Shown one piece after another: positions 9,101-16,399 of a DNA stretch of 64,000 bases. Source of the DNA: Candidatus Aminicenantota bacterium (lineage in GTDB: Bacteria > Acidobacteriota > Aminicenantia > Aminicenantales > Aminicenantaceae); contig WVZL01000032.1 in assembly GCA_011772495.1 (NCBI GenBank), positions 139,242-203,241 on the forward strand, read 5' to 3'. A model generated the notes under the pieces. That model was not told the DNA's origin, made no database searches, and saw only the letters and a list, made by a program, of their open reading frames with translations. Positions within the stretch are counted from its first letter, which is position 1. Every line of letters begins with the position of its first letter. Made by a program: the position numbers and the translations under genes.

Positions 9101-9495
9101 TCGAATAGTCCTTTGAGCACGCCATTAAGGAATAATTTTCCTTCAAATTTGCCTAATCCTCTAAAATTGCAGGCTAAACGTAGGGGGCTTCCTTCTGTTT
9201 TCATTGCAGAAAAGATGGCTGGCACTCGGAATTCGTGGCGAAGCCAAAAGACTTTGTGGCGGAGTGTGTATCCTGACTCTATCTCATTCCAACTGGAGTC
9301 ATCAAATTCAGGCTTTTCGGCTTCAGCTACATCCCGTTCTTCTAATTTCCAGATGGGGATATCGTCTTTGAGAAAGACTTCTATTTCCTTTAGGCGGTCT
9401 TGAATTTCTTTTTGGCTGTCTGAATAGCTGACTGAAGAGCAAATCAAGATAAATACCAAGATAAAAATAAAAAACAGCTTTTTTTCTTTACGCAT
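6163..9495 (-). CDS. Secreted alpha-mannosidase, GH38
   Basis: Retaining alpha-mannosidase of glycoside hydrolase family 38, exported by an N-terminal signal peptide (hydrophobic residues 7-24). Seen: an N-terminal beta-sandwich-like region (about 60-180), GNSHIDLAWLW at 300-309 with zinc ligands His303 and Asp305, and LGWNPDSFGYN with nucleophile Asp415. The C-terminal half carries the usual GH38 beta domains. 1110 residues, normal for the family. It begins 2 nt after cas6, with its Shine-Dalgarno inside cas6, as last gene of the GH127-cas6-GH38 operon. Substrate inferred only: mannose-containing glycans. Confidence 0.93.
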   Translation of the reverse strand: MRKEKKLFFIFILVFILICSSVSYSDSQKEIQDRLKEIEVFLKDDIPIWKLEERDVAEAEKPEFDDSSWNEIESGYTLRHKVFWLRHEFRVPAIFSAMKTEGSPLRLACNFRGLGKFEGKLFLNGVLKGLFEIEFGNQVAQKKKNFTLSPKARAGEIILIAFRFENLGRLPLVKRKTVEPGTFLQVREARTSFEAAAEAHQLLSRFLYDLKTASVLLDFKPESELLPHQKRPVAQSYQESQAAPKFRSLKQRFQKALLEFDLEPLRAGDFSKFEKNLNRFYKDSKPISQFVQNYEFFIAGNSHIDLAWLWRWPETVEVTKETFSTIVDNMEEYPEIVYVQSQAQAYQWMEEYYPQVLERIKQKVKEGRWEIVGGMWAEPDCNLTDGESFIRHILYGKRYFKKKFGVEVKLGWNPDSFGYNWNMPQFFKKSGIDAFITQKISWNDTNTFPYFLFWWQGPDGSRVLTYFPPTGYVGRLQGERMVDGLKQYEKNTGLKKVLILYGLGDHGGGPNREMLDRLQETQKQKVFPKIRHSSASGYLSQLDKGTLESIPVWKDELYLEYHRGTYTTQAETKKFNRQSEVLLSNAEKISSLAFLLDGNYKQHDLNKAWEKVLMNQFHDILPGSSINPVYRDAKESYLQAHKLAEEALRESLKHIAHRINTAGGTEERPLLVFNTLAWERDGVVKVSLPQTLPGKIKVMNQKGQEIPSQILSSGKGKRKVCFVAKKVAPLGYKIYKIQPGTGSNEQTNLRINKTSLENQYFRITVNPESGNLSSIFDKLQKREVLDPGAEGNQLQLWEDIPDRWDAWNIGYTGRRWDLDKAQEIEITSQGPVMASIKIKKNYLGLSKARREPTTDFPSSFFSQEIILYDDIHRLDINMKADWWEDHVLMKVAFPVNVKNEQATYEIPFAFVQRPTGRKTPWEQARFEVSAIRWADLSDGDYGISLLNDSKYGHDIKDNVMRLTLLRSPLWPDPMADKGRHQFNYALYPHPGDWRKADTVQRGYEFNYPLLSFFVDRQEGEFPPSFSFFKASPSNIILATVKKAEDRDSLIIRLYEAEGKETEGVVEFFRQPEEIFELDLMENRLRSVPFKENETFLRFGKSEIKSLELVF

Positions 9496-9497
9496 TC

Positions 9498-10325
9498 CTA
9501 CCCCCTTGGTTTGAATTTTTCCGGATCAGGATTTTTTAATCTTCTCGCCTGGCCCAGGCCCCTATCGGTTTTATCCCCGATACAAGAATAAAAAGCAAAA
9601 TCAGCCAAGGCATTTACAGCTTCTCTCGTTTTTTCATCGATCGTTTCAGGCAATTCATAGGTGGCTTTTCCCATGAATCCGATGATCTGGCCCTCGGAGA
9701 AAGGGACAATTTCTGTCTTCAAACGGTGTTGACTGACTCTTATTTTCTTGAATTCCCCTTGAACTCGAGTAGGGATTTTGACCTCAGAAAAGGCATTCCA
9801 TTTCTTCAGAAGGGAAGAAAATACGTGTTCGGGTAGAGGAAAAAGTGATTCTTCTGCATTGGCAAAGGTCGTCGGCGAGCAGAATTCCAGGATGATCCTC
9901 CTATCATCCTGAGCCTGGGAGGAGATTTCCTCAAAACAGGTGAAACTGGCTTTTTCTCCCTGCTGCCAATCGACTCTTTCGAGCAGGATCTCTCCCCCAG
10001 AAAACTTGAGAGTTTCTTTCTTATTCAGAAAAAAGAGCAATCCTTTGATAAGGGATTCAAAGATCTCTTCCTTCAGATAGGTGATCCTGAAAGATGTTTT
10101 TAGGTCAGGCAAAAGAAAAGAATGGCCACGCGAAGTTCTGGCTCCTTTTAGGATGGGAGACACGGTAAAAGCCATTTCTCCTTGAGAATCTTGGATTTCT
10201 TTAACCAGACTCTTATCGCTCTTACGGAGAACAGCCAGAACTAGGTCCCGAAGGCTCTCTTCTCCGCTTCCCAGGACTTCAATCTCGCTCTGAGTTTGGA
10301 ATTTGATTAAAACGCTACCGATCAA
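9498..10325 (-). CDS. cas6: CRISPR-associated endoribonuclease Cas6
   Basis: RAMP-fold endoribonuclease that normally cuts pre-crRNA within repeats. 275 residues, usual length. Seen: FTVSPILKG near 53-61, an FRITYL strand near 78, and the C-terminal Cas6 signature with IGFMGKATYEL, LADFAFYSCIG and the glycine-rich loop GDKTDRGLGQARRL. The TTG start overlaps the stop of the GH127 gene (TTGA), and the stop lies 2 nt before the mannosidase ATG, so it is translated as part of a glycosidase operon. No CRISPR array or other cas gene is in the window. It could serve an array elsewhere in trans or have another RNA target; the family call is by motif reading. Confidence 0.82.
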   Translation of the reverse strand: MIGSVLIKFQTQSEIEVLGSGEESLRDLVLAVLRKSDKSLVKEIQDSQGEMAFTVSPILKGARTSRGHSFLLPDLKTSFRITYLKEEIFESLIKGLLFFLNKKETLKFSGGEILLERVDWQQGEKASFTCFEEISSQAQDDRRIILEFCSPTTFANAEESLFPLPEHVFSSLLKKWNAFSEVKIPTRVQGEFKKIRVSQHRLKTEIVPFSEGQIIGFMGKATYELPETIDEKTREAVNALADFAFYSCIGDKTDRGLGQARRLKNPDPEKFKPRG

Positions 10326-12334
10326 TTTTGGTCAACTTCTTTTCGAGGAATCCAGACAGCCATCTCTCCTATCCCTCGGTGGGACCAAGCATAGTATGGG
10401 ATCGCCACCAGCCGGACATTCTCATCTGCAGACTCGATTGTGATTACGTCTATCCCGCCGAGGAGGTCGGGACGGAATTCGACCTCGAAGCTGAAATCTT
10501 CAGGAAGATCTTTGTTAAACACTTGGCCCTCGTTGTCTGCACCTTCTAGGCAATAGACAAGAGGTCCCCGCTGCAAGGCGATTTTTCCGACATTCTCTTC
10601 CACTTTCTCATGGGTCAGGATCCTTCGCAGCGGCATAGGAAGATCGAGCTCAATCACATCCCCCTTTTCCCACTTCTGGTAGAGGCGGGCAAATCCTTTC
10701 TTCATATCAATAGCCTGAACTTCTGAATTGACTTTGAGGACGACATTTTCTTCTACTGGCTGCCAAAAGGAATACAAATCGCTGGGCACGGGTTCATTCT
10801 GGGCCCATCCCGGAATCCGGACATACACAGTAAATTCTGCTGTTTCCTCTGGATTCAGGGTGATTCGAACCTTTCCCTCCCAGGGATAGCGAGTCTCTTG
10901 GGCGAGTCTTACCAAGTTTTTCCCGATTCTTACAGTTGCCTGGCTTTTTACGAAGAGATTGACGTATAGGACATCATCCTGCCAGGCGTAAATATAGCCT
11001 GGAATTGAGGGAACGAAGCGGGCTACGTTAACAGGGCAGCAGGCGCAATCGAACCATGGTTTGCGGGTGGTCGCGCCTTGGTTGAATGCATATTCTCCGT
11101 CCGATTCCAGAGGATTCGGGTAAAAAAAGCGGTCGCCGCTCAGAGAAATTCCCGAGAGCAGACCGTTGTAGAGAGTGCGTTCCAGCACATCCAAATATTT
11201 TGCGTCACCGTGGAGGAGGAATAAGCGGTGATTCCAGAGGACATTTCCGATGGCGGCGCAGGTTTCGTTGTAGGCAGTAGCGTTGGGGAGTTCGTAATTA
11301 TCCCCGAAAGCCTCGCCTTCATGGCGGGAGCCAATTCCGCCGGTCACATAGATTTTTCTCGAAACCACGTTTTCCCAGATGCGGTCGATGGCCTTGATGT
11401 AGCTCACATCCCCGGTCAGTGCGGCTACATCTGCCATTCCCGAATACATGTAGGCGGCACGGACCGCGTGCCCGACTGCTTCCTCTTGCTCGATGACGGG
11501 CTGGTGAGCCTGGAGATACCAATCCTGATTGTAAACGGAAAAATCAGAAGTTTCGGGAAACATTTCCTTGTATTCTTCCTGGCCCCTCTCGTCGAGGAAA
11601 AATTTGGCTAGCTTCAGGTATTTTTCTTTTCCTGTAACCCGGTAGAGCTTGGCCAGCCCGATCTCGATCTCTTGGTGACCAGGGAATCCCCGCCTTTTAT
11701 CTGGACCGAAAACGCTGGCAATGAAATCTGCATTCTTGAGGGCCACCTCCAGGAAGTCGAGTTTGCCGGTAGCTAGATAATGAGCCACGGCTGCTTCATA
11801 CATGTGCCCGACGTTGTAGAGTTCATGGCTCGACCCCAGGTTGGACCAGCGTTCATCTCCTGATCCAGGAGCAGGGTTTTCAGGATCTATAGTGCGGGTT
11901 GTGAACAGATAACCATCATCTTCCTGTGCAGCAGCGACTTTAGCGATCAAATCATCCAGGTAGGCTTCAAGCTCAGGATCAGGGTGAAGGCTTAAAGAAT
12001 AGGCTGCTCCTTCCATGATTTTAAAGACATCAGAATCGTTGTATCTCCGACCTATAAAATTGCCAGCCATTAAGCCTCCGGCTTTGGCAAAATTGTCGAT
12101 ACGCCCCGTCTCTTCGCTTTTTTTAAAGGCAAAGGGAATCGTAACACGACGATTGGTCTCCATACGCGGAAGCCAGAACGTGTCCTCAATCGTGACTTCG
12201 GCAAAAGTGACCGGCCTTATGGGATAATCTTTCTGGGCCTTTTGTGCACATCCTGAGGTCAAAGTCCAAAGAGCAAGGAAAAAGACTAAAAATTTGATCA
12301 AATTCAGACTTTGCCGGCAGATATTGGGCTTCAT
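10322..12334 (-). CDS. Lipoprotein beta-L-arabinofuranosidase, GH127
   Basis: Glycoside hydrolase family 127 (DUF1680) enzyme releasing beta-L-arabinofuranose. Lipobox LTSGC with Cys29 anchors it to a membrane. The (alpha/alpha)6 barrel core holds YNETCAAIGN and DCACCPVN, which supply the zinc-binding glutamate and three cysteines of HypBA1; C-terminal beta domains follow. The ATG at 12334 is preferred over a GTG at 12343 because GGAGAGG lies 8 nt before it. It is first gene of the operon with cas6 and the mannosidase, divergent from a solute symporter, which fits plant- or glycoprotein-derived sugar use. Confidence 0.92.
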   Translation of the reverse strand: MKPNICRQSLNLIKFLVFFLALWTLTSGCAQKAQKDYPIRPVTFAEVTIEDTFWLPRMETNRRVTIPFAFKKSEETGRIDNFAKAGGLMAGNFIGRRYNDSDVFKIMEGAAYSLSLHPDPELEAYLDDLIAKVAAAQEDDGYLFTTRTIDPENPAPGSGDERWSNLGSSHELYNVGHMYEAAVAHYLATGKLDFLEVALKNADFIASVFGPDKRRGFPGHQEIEIGLAKLYRVTGKEKYLKLAKFFLDERGQEEYKEMFPETSDFSVYNQDWYLQAHQPVIEQEEAVGHAVRAAYMYSGMADVAALTGDVSYIKAIDRIWENVVSRKIYVTGGIGSRHEGEAFGDNYELPNATAYNETCAAIGNVLWNHRLFLLHGDAKYLDVLERTLYNGLLSGISLSGDRFFYPNPLESDGEYAFNQGATTRKPWFDCACCPVNVARFVPSIPGYIYAWQDDVLYVNLFVKSQATVRIGKNLVRLAQETRYPWEGKVRITLNPEETAEFTVYVRIPGWAQNEPVPSDLYSFWQPVEENVVLKVNSEVQAIDMKKGFARLYQKWEKGDVIELDLPMPLRRILTHEKVEENVGKIALQRGPLVYCLEGADNEGQVFNKDLPEDFSFEVEFRPDLLGGIDVITIESADENVRLVAIPYYAWSHRGIGEMAVWIPRKEVDQN

Positions 12335-12397
12335 TTTTATCACCTCTCCCGCTTTTTAGCACAGGCACCCATTGCTGTCAAATCAAGAAAAAATATT

Positions 12398-12415
12398 GGG
12401 GACGATTCTATTTTT
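12398..12415 (+). repeat. Half of a GGGGACGGTTCT-family repeat (remnant)
   Basis: GGGGACGATTCTATTTTT matches the left arm of the inverted repeats at 38440, 50917 and 54330 with one change (G to A). No right arm is visible, so this is a decayed copy. Confidence 0.6.
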
Positions 12416-12533
12416 CCCTGAATTATTCGAATAAGTGATAGTACCGCTTGCTTTTTTTGATGAGGCAGAAAAGATATAGCTGTTCCCGTTTTGTGGTGTC
12501 AATTGGCAAATGGGGTTTTAATATTTTATTTAT

Positions 12534-12563
12534 TTGACAACGAAAAAAGACTTTCTTTAAAAT
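12534..12563 (+). promoter_or_regulatory. Sigma70-type promoter of symporter operon
   Basis: Consensus TTGACA (12534-12539), 18-nt spacer, TAAAAT (12558-12563). Predicted start near 12570, about 33 nt before the symporter ATG. Confidence 0.7.
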
Positions 12564-12602
12564 AGGCAAAGCTTGAAATCAGCCAGACTTGGGCGCTGAG
12601 CA

Positions 12603-14111
12603 ATGCCTGTTTATTTCATCGATACCTTTATCATTGTTTTCTATATGGGGGGGATCCTCGTTTTCGGGCTTTTCTTCCGTAAGTATGTCTCCACTACCGA
12701 GGATTTTTTCCTGGCTGGGAAAATGCTTCCCTGGTGGGTGATCGGCTTTTCCATCATCGGCACCAACATCGGAGCTTATGATTATATCGGGGCAGCGGGG
12801 GGCGCTTTCCGTTTCGGTATTGCTCAGGCCAACTATGAATGGCTGGGAGCGATTCCTGCCATGATTGTATCGGCTCTCCTGGTCATCCCCTATTTCTGGA
12901 GAAGCGGCGTTTACACAGTCCCTGAGTATCTGGGCAAGAGATACCAGGAAAGCGTAAGGACCATCGAAGCTTTTATCTACGGCCTTTTCCTGGTGGCACT
13001 GCTTGGGATTTTTTTCTGGGCCAGCGGACTCATGCTCCATACCTATCTGGGATGGCCTTTAAGGTTAAGCATTCTGATAACAGCAGTGATCGTGGGGGTT
13101 TACACCATAACTGGTGGACTAGCAGCAGTGGCGGTTACAGATGTGGTTCAGCTGGGAGTGATGTTTGTGGGTGGAATTTCGGTGGCTATAATCGGGTTCT
13201 GGAAAGCCGGAGGAGTGAAAGTTTTTTTTGCCAATCTAGCCTCTGCTCATCCCCAGCATCTGAAGGTCTTCCTTCCTTTGGACAATCCAGATTATCCATG
13301 GCTGGGTATGATTTTCGGCCTCGGGCTTGTCCTGTCTCCAGCCTGGTGGTGCGCGAACCAATCCATCATCCAAAGAACTCTTGGAGCCCGCAGCGAATGG
13401 GATGCCAAAGCCGGGATGCTCTTTGCGGCTTTTCCCAAGATGATGGTTCCCCTGCTGGTCATTTTACCAGGATTTTTTGCCTTGATGTTCGCCTCACCCT
13501 CTGAAATAGCCAACCCTGACCAGGCTCTTCCCTGGGTGATTAGGAATCTCCTGCCTCCGGGTCTAGCAGGGCTGGTTTTTGTGGCCTTTGTGGCGGCTCT
13601 TCATTCCAGCGTTGATTCCACTCTCAATTCAGCCTCGACCCTGTGGACGAGGGACATCTATCAGCGGTATGTCCGACGAGATGCTTCTGACCGTCATTAT
13701 CTCTTTGTAGGTCGAGTGCTCACCGGTTGTTTCGTCGTCTTTGGCGTGCTCTTTGCCCCCGTGACAGATAAGTTTCCCGGGATCTATGTGGCCATGCAGA
13801 ATCTCCTTTCCTTTTTTCAAGGACCGACTCTAGCGACTCTCCTGCTGGGCATATTGTGGTGGCGCTCGACAAAGTGGGGTGGCTTATTCGGGCTCACTGG
13901 AGGAGTCGCCTCAGCGGGAGTGATGTTCTTATTCAAGATGAATTTCCTCTACGTTGCCTGGTGGTCCTTTGTCGTCTCTGGTCTCATTAATATCATCGTC
14001 AGCCTCATCACCTTGCCGGAGAAGCCGGAGAAATTGAGAGGACTAGTTTATGGTTTTATCGAAAGGGATAAAAAGGCTCAGGAAATCCTGAAACAGAAGG
14101 CAGAGGGATGA
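12603..14111 (+). CDS. Sodium:solute symporter (SSS family)
   Basis: Integral membrane transporter, 502 residues with about 13-14 hydrophobic segments. Seen: the SSS N-terminus with FFLAGKMLPWWVIGFSIIGT near residues 38-57, YTVPEYLGKRY near 101-111 and GLAAVAVTDVVQ near 176-187. It likely co-transports a sugar or related solute with Na+, as in the SGLT branch; substrate not readable from sequence. It is divergent from the GH127-cas6-GH38 operon, so uptake of the released sugar is a reasonable inference. The stop overlaps the next small gene by 4 nt. Confidence 0.92.
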   Translation: MPVYFIDTFIIVFYMGGILVFGLFFRKYVSTTEDFFLAGKMLPWWVIGFSIIGTNIGAYDYIGAAGGAFRFGIAQANYEWLGAIPAMIVSALLVIPYFWRSGVYTVPEYLGKRYQESVRTIEAFIYGLFLVALLGIFFWASGLMLHTYLGWPLRLSILITAVIVGVYTITGGLAAVAVTDVVQLGVMFVGGISVAIIGFWKAGGVKVFFANLASAHPQHLKVFLPLDNPDYPWLGMIFGLGLVLSPAWWCANQSIIQRTLGARSEWDAKAGMLFAAFPKMMVPLLVILPGFFALMFASPSEIANPDQALPWVIRNLLPPGLAGLVFVAFVAALHSSVDSTLNSASTLWTRDIYQRYVRRDASDRHYLFVGRVLTGCFVVFGVLFAPVTDKFPGIYVAMQNLLSFFQGPTLATLLLGILWWRSTKWGGLFGLTGGVASAGVMFLFKMNFLYVAWWSFVVSGLINIIVSLITLPEKPEKLRGLVYGFIERDKKAQEILKQKAEG

Positions 14112-14308
14112 GTTTTTTCGAACATGTTCCGGTATTTTCAGGCAAAGTTTTAATCACTTTCCTTTACCTGCTTCTAGCCTTCTGGGTCATAAAAAGGTCT
14201 AAGAGTTTTATCTATGAAGGAGCTCCGACCAAGAGAAACTGGCGAGATTTGCGCTTCTGGGCTCTTGTGCTCATCGGAATTCAGATTGCCCTCTACCTAA
14301 TCTTTTAA
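14108..14308 (+). CDS. Small membrane protein coupled to symporter
   Basis: 66 residues with two hydrophobic segments (about 12-28 and 49-66) flanking a basic loop (RSKSF, PTKRNWRD). Its ATG overlaps the symporter stop (ATGA), which suggests stoichiometric co-expression and perhaps an accessory subunit. No family recognised. Confidence 0.65.
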   Translation: MSFFEHVPVFSGKVLITFLYLLLAFWVIKRSKSFIYEGAPTKRNWRDLRFWALVLIGIQIALYLIF

Positions 14309-14311
14309 AAG

Positions 14312-14497
14312 ATGAAAAGAGATTTTTCACCTTTCAGGATCATCGGCCTTTTCTGGCTTTTGCTGGGAGGGATCGTCCTTGTCTCGGCGATTTTTCCTCC
14401 AACCAAAATTGGAAAGATAGTCGATTTGATTGCCGGGGGATTGCTGTTTCTCATGGGTGTTTTTTTCATACTCCTCTCTTTAAGAAGTAAAGTATGA
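14312..14497 (+). CDS. Small membrane protein, unknown
   Basis: 61 residues, two transmembrane segments (about 9-27 and 37-56) separated by PPTKIGK. It starts 3 nt after the preceding small gene and overlaps the next by 4 nt (ATGA), so it belongs to the symporter operon. Function unknown. Confidence 0.6.
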   Translation: MKRDFSPFRIIGLFWLLLGGIVLVSAIFPPTKIGKIVDLIAGGLLFLMGVFFILLSLRSKV

Positions 14498-14997
14498 AGG
14501 TCATTTATCCCCAGATTGATGAGTCAAAAGTCAGGGCTGTTTTTAGAAAGAGGCCTTTCAGCCGCAAGAATAAGATCGTCAAGGTCGAAGCAAATTATTT
14601 GCCCTGTTATCTGTTTGAACTCCGGTTTAAGGGCAGAAAAGGGATTAAGACTTTGGTCATCATCTGTGACGGATTAAAAGGAAAGGTCAGGCGGATCGAA
14701 TGGCCGCAGCTTCTGAGTTCTTCGAGCCTAGATTCACCAGCAACTGTTTTGGATGAGGTAGAGGCTTTGGAGAAAGTTAAAGAACAAGTCCGCTGGATTA
14801 CCTTTCGCTTTGGCCTAAAGATAAATAAGAAATATAGTTTGGAAGCTGTGCATCCTCTGGGGAAGATAGGCTATCCTTTTTGGATCGTCTACTATAAAAG
14901 AAATGGCGCCTATAACTTCTTGGTCCATGACGGTCTTTCTGGAAAGAAGGAGAACCACTTCGCAAAAGACATTTTCATGGAGCTTTTTGGCCTTTAG
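14494..14997 (+). CDS. Conserved-looking cytosolic protein, unknown function
   Basis: 167 residues, soluble and basic, no signal peptide or membrane segment. Two related-looking stretches are visible: YLPCYLFELRFKGRKGIKTL near 36-55 and YPFWIVYYKRNGAYNFLVHDGLSG near 128-151, each a strand-turn-strand ending in a DG(L)xG motif, as in a duplicated beta domain. It is translationally coupled to the small membrane protein and ends the symporter operon. Family not recognised. Confidence 0.65.
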   Translation: MKVIYPQIDESKVRAVFRKRPFSRKNKIVKVEANYLPCYLFELRFKGRKGIKTLVIICDGLKGKVRRIEWPQLLSSSSLDSPATVLDEVEALEKVKEQVRWITFRFGLKINKKYSLEAVHPLGKIGYPFWIVYYKRNGAYNFLVHDGLSGKKENHFAKDIFMELFGL

Positions 14998-15011
14998 ATG
15001 GATAAAGGATA

Positions 15012-15092
15012 GGGGTCAGGTCTTGACTTTCAACGTTTTCAAAAATATCTATTATCTAGATAGCAAGATATTGAAAGTCAAGACCTGACCCC
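15012..15092. repeat. REP-like inverted repeat, GGGGTCAGGTCTTGA family
   Basis: Perfect 22-nt inverted repeat: left arm 15012-15033 begins GGGGTCAGGTCTTGA, right arm 15071-15092 ends TCAAGACCTGACCCC. The centre is itself partly palindromic (ATCTAGAT near 15055), so the 81 nt can fold into one long hairpin. It ends 11 nt before the next start codon. Ends of this sort are typical of REP/RAYT-associated elements, but no transposase is in the window. Confidence 0.85.
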
Positions 15093-15103
15093 ATGTATAA
15101 GAT

Positions 15104-15865
15104 ATGAGCGAATATTTGATCTTCCAGATACTCTTAATCTTGGTCTTCTGCTTGGCTATCATCATTTTCCCCACTCTGTTGGTCATACCGGCTCCCTATG
15201 GACGCCATAACCGGCCAGGTTGGGGCTCTCAAATCAATGCCTCCTTGGGTTGGGCGATCATGGAGTCTCCGGCCCCCATCGTTTTTGCGTTCTGTTTTGC
15301 TATTGGCAACAGGAAAACAGAAGCCAGCTCTTTCTTGTTTCTAGTCATGTGGCTGGCGCACTACATTTACCGGACCTGTGTTTATCCTTACCAGAGGCGG
15401 AGTCGAAGAAAACAAATGCCAGTCATCATCATGCTCATGGCTTTTCTCTTCAACATGATCAACGGTTATCTCAACGGTCGCTATCTTTACACATTTGCTC
15501 CTGAATATACTTCCTATTGGATCAGAGACATACGCTTTCTTGGAGGCTTGGGACTATTCATTATCGGATTCGCGATAAACCTTCACTCCGATAAGGTGCT
15601 CCTCCAGTTGAGGCAGGAAGTTAAGAAGGATTATGAGATTCCTTACAGAGGTCTTTTCAAGTATATTTCCTGTGCCAATTATTTCGGGGAGATCATCGAG
15701 TGGTTGGGCTGGGCTGTAGCCACCTGGTCCTGGCCTGGATTCGCTTTCTTTCTGTTTACGGTGGCCAACCTCTTCCCAAGGGCACACCAGCACCAGAAGT
15801 GGTACAGAAAAGAATTTCCTGACTACCCTAAGAAACGAAAGGCCATCATTCCTTTTGTGTATTAG
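15104..15865 (+). CDS. Steroid 5-alpha-reductase-like membrane protein
   Basis: 253 residues with six to seven hydrophobic helices. The C-terminal region matches the 3-oxo-5-alpha-steroid 4-dehydrogenase C-domain (PF02544): YEIPYRGLFKYISCANYFGE, a WLGWA segment, and HQHQKWYRKEFPDYPKKRKA before the end. Eukaryotic relatives reduce a steroid or enoyl double bond with NADPH; bacterial ones are mostly uncharacterised. No clear Shine-Dalgarno is seen, because the hairpin repeat ends 11 nt upstream of the ATG, so its translation start may have been altered by that element. Confidence 0.85.
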   Translation: MSEYLIFQILLILVFCLAIIIFPTLLVIPAPYGRHNRPGWGSQINASLGWAIMESPAPIVFAFCFAIGNRKTEASSFLFLVMWLAHYIYRTCVYPYQRRSRRKQMPVIIMLMAFLFNMINGYLNGRYLYTFAPEYTSYWIRDIRFLGGLGLFIIGFAINLHSDKVLLQLRQEVKKDYEIPYRGLFKYISCANYFGEIIEWLGWAVATWSWPGFAFFLFTVANLFPRAHQHQKWYRKEFPDYPKKRKAIIPFVY

Positions 15866-15889
15866 AAGTTGTGGCTAGGCTTTTTACCT

Positions 15890-16357
15890 TTATTCCTCTT
15901 TCACAATGGTGATGGGGCAGTGGGATTTCTGTTTAAGGCGGTTCACAGCCGAACCATGAATAAAGCGGGACAGCCTTGATCTTTCAGTCCTGGTGAGGAT
16001 TGTCAGCTCCGGCTTCTTATCTTTTATCACTTTCAAGCATTCTGTGGTAAATTCGCCTTCTGCCATCAGTATTGACCTCTCGATTCCCAGTGAATCCGCT
16101 GCTCGGGAGATCTCCTCGGTTATCTTTTTTCCTCTCTCTCTGTATTCCTTTAAGATAGACTGGTAGAGTTTCATGCTAGGCTTATCGCCCATGAATCCCA
16201 CATCCAGCATTTTATCCAGAACAAGATGAGGTAGATCTGGGTCAACGATGAAAAGGATGATCAAGTGGGCCTTTTCTTTCTGGGCTTTCTTTAAAGCGTA
16301 GTCAATAGTCTTCGGAGATTGCCTTGTGGTAGAGAGAATAAGCAGGATCGTTTTCAC
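15890..16357 (-). CDS. Universal stress protein, UspA family
   Basis: 155 residues, single Usp domain. Seen: the first strand MKTILLILSTT, the nucleotide-binding loop ending FIHGSAVNRLKQKSHCPITIV, which corresponds to the G-x9-GS-x10-CPV signature of ATP-binding members, although the first glycine is replaced. GTG start with GGAGGAC 5 nt upstream. It follows the DASS transporter by 42 nt on the same strand; Usp domains often regulate neighbouring transporters, so a role in controlling it is plausible. Confidence 0.88.
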   Translation of the reverse strand: MKTILLILSTTRQSPKTIDYALKKAQKEKAHLIILFIVDPDLPHLVLDKMLDVGFMGDKPSMKLYQSILKEYRERGKKITEEISRAADSLGIERSILMAEGEFTTECLKVIKDKKPELTILTRTERSRLSRFIHGSAVNRLKQKSHCPITIVKEE

Positions 16358-16399
16358 TTTAGTCCTCCAGAGAGAAGATCTTTTCCAAAGGAGATCTCT

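Noticed and set aside
9000..12602. CRISPR array near cas6
   Set aside because: I searched the spacer and flanks for regularly spaced direct repeats and found none.
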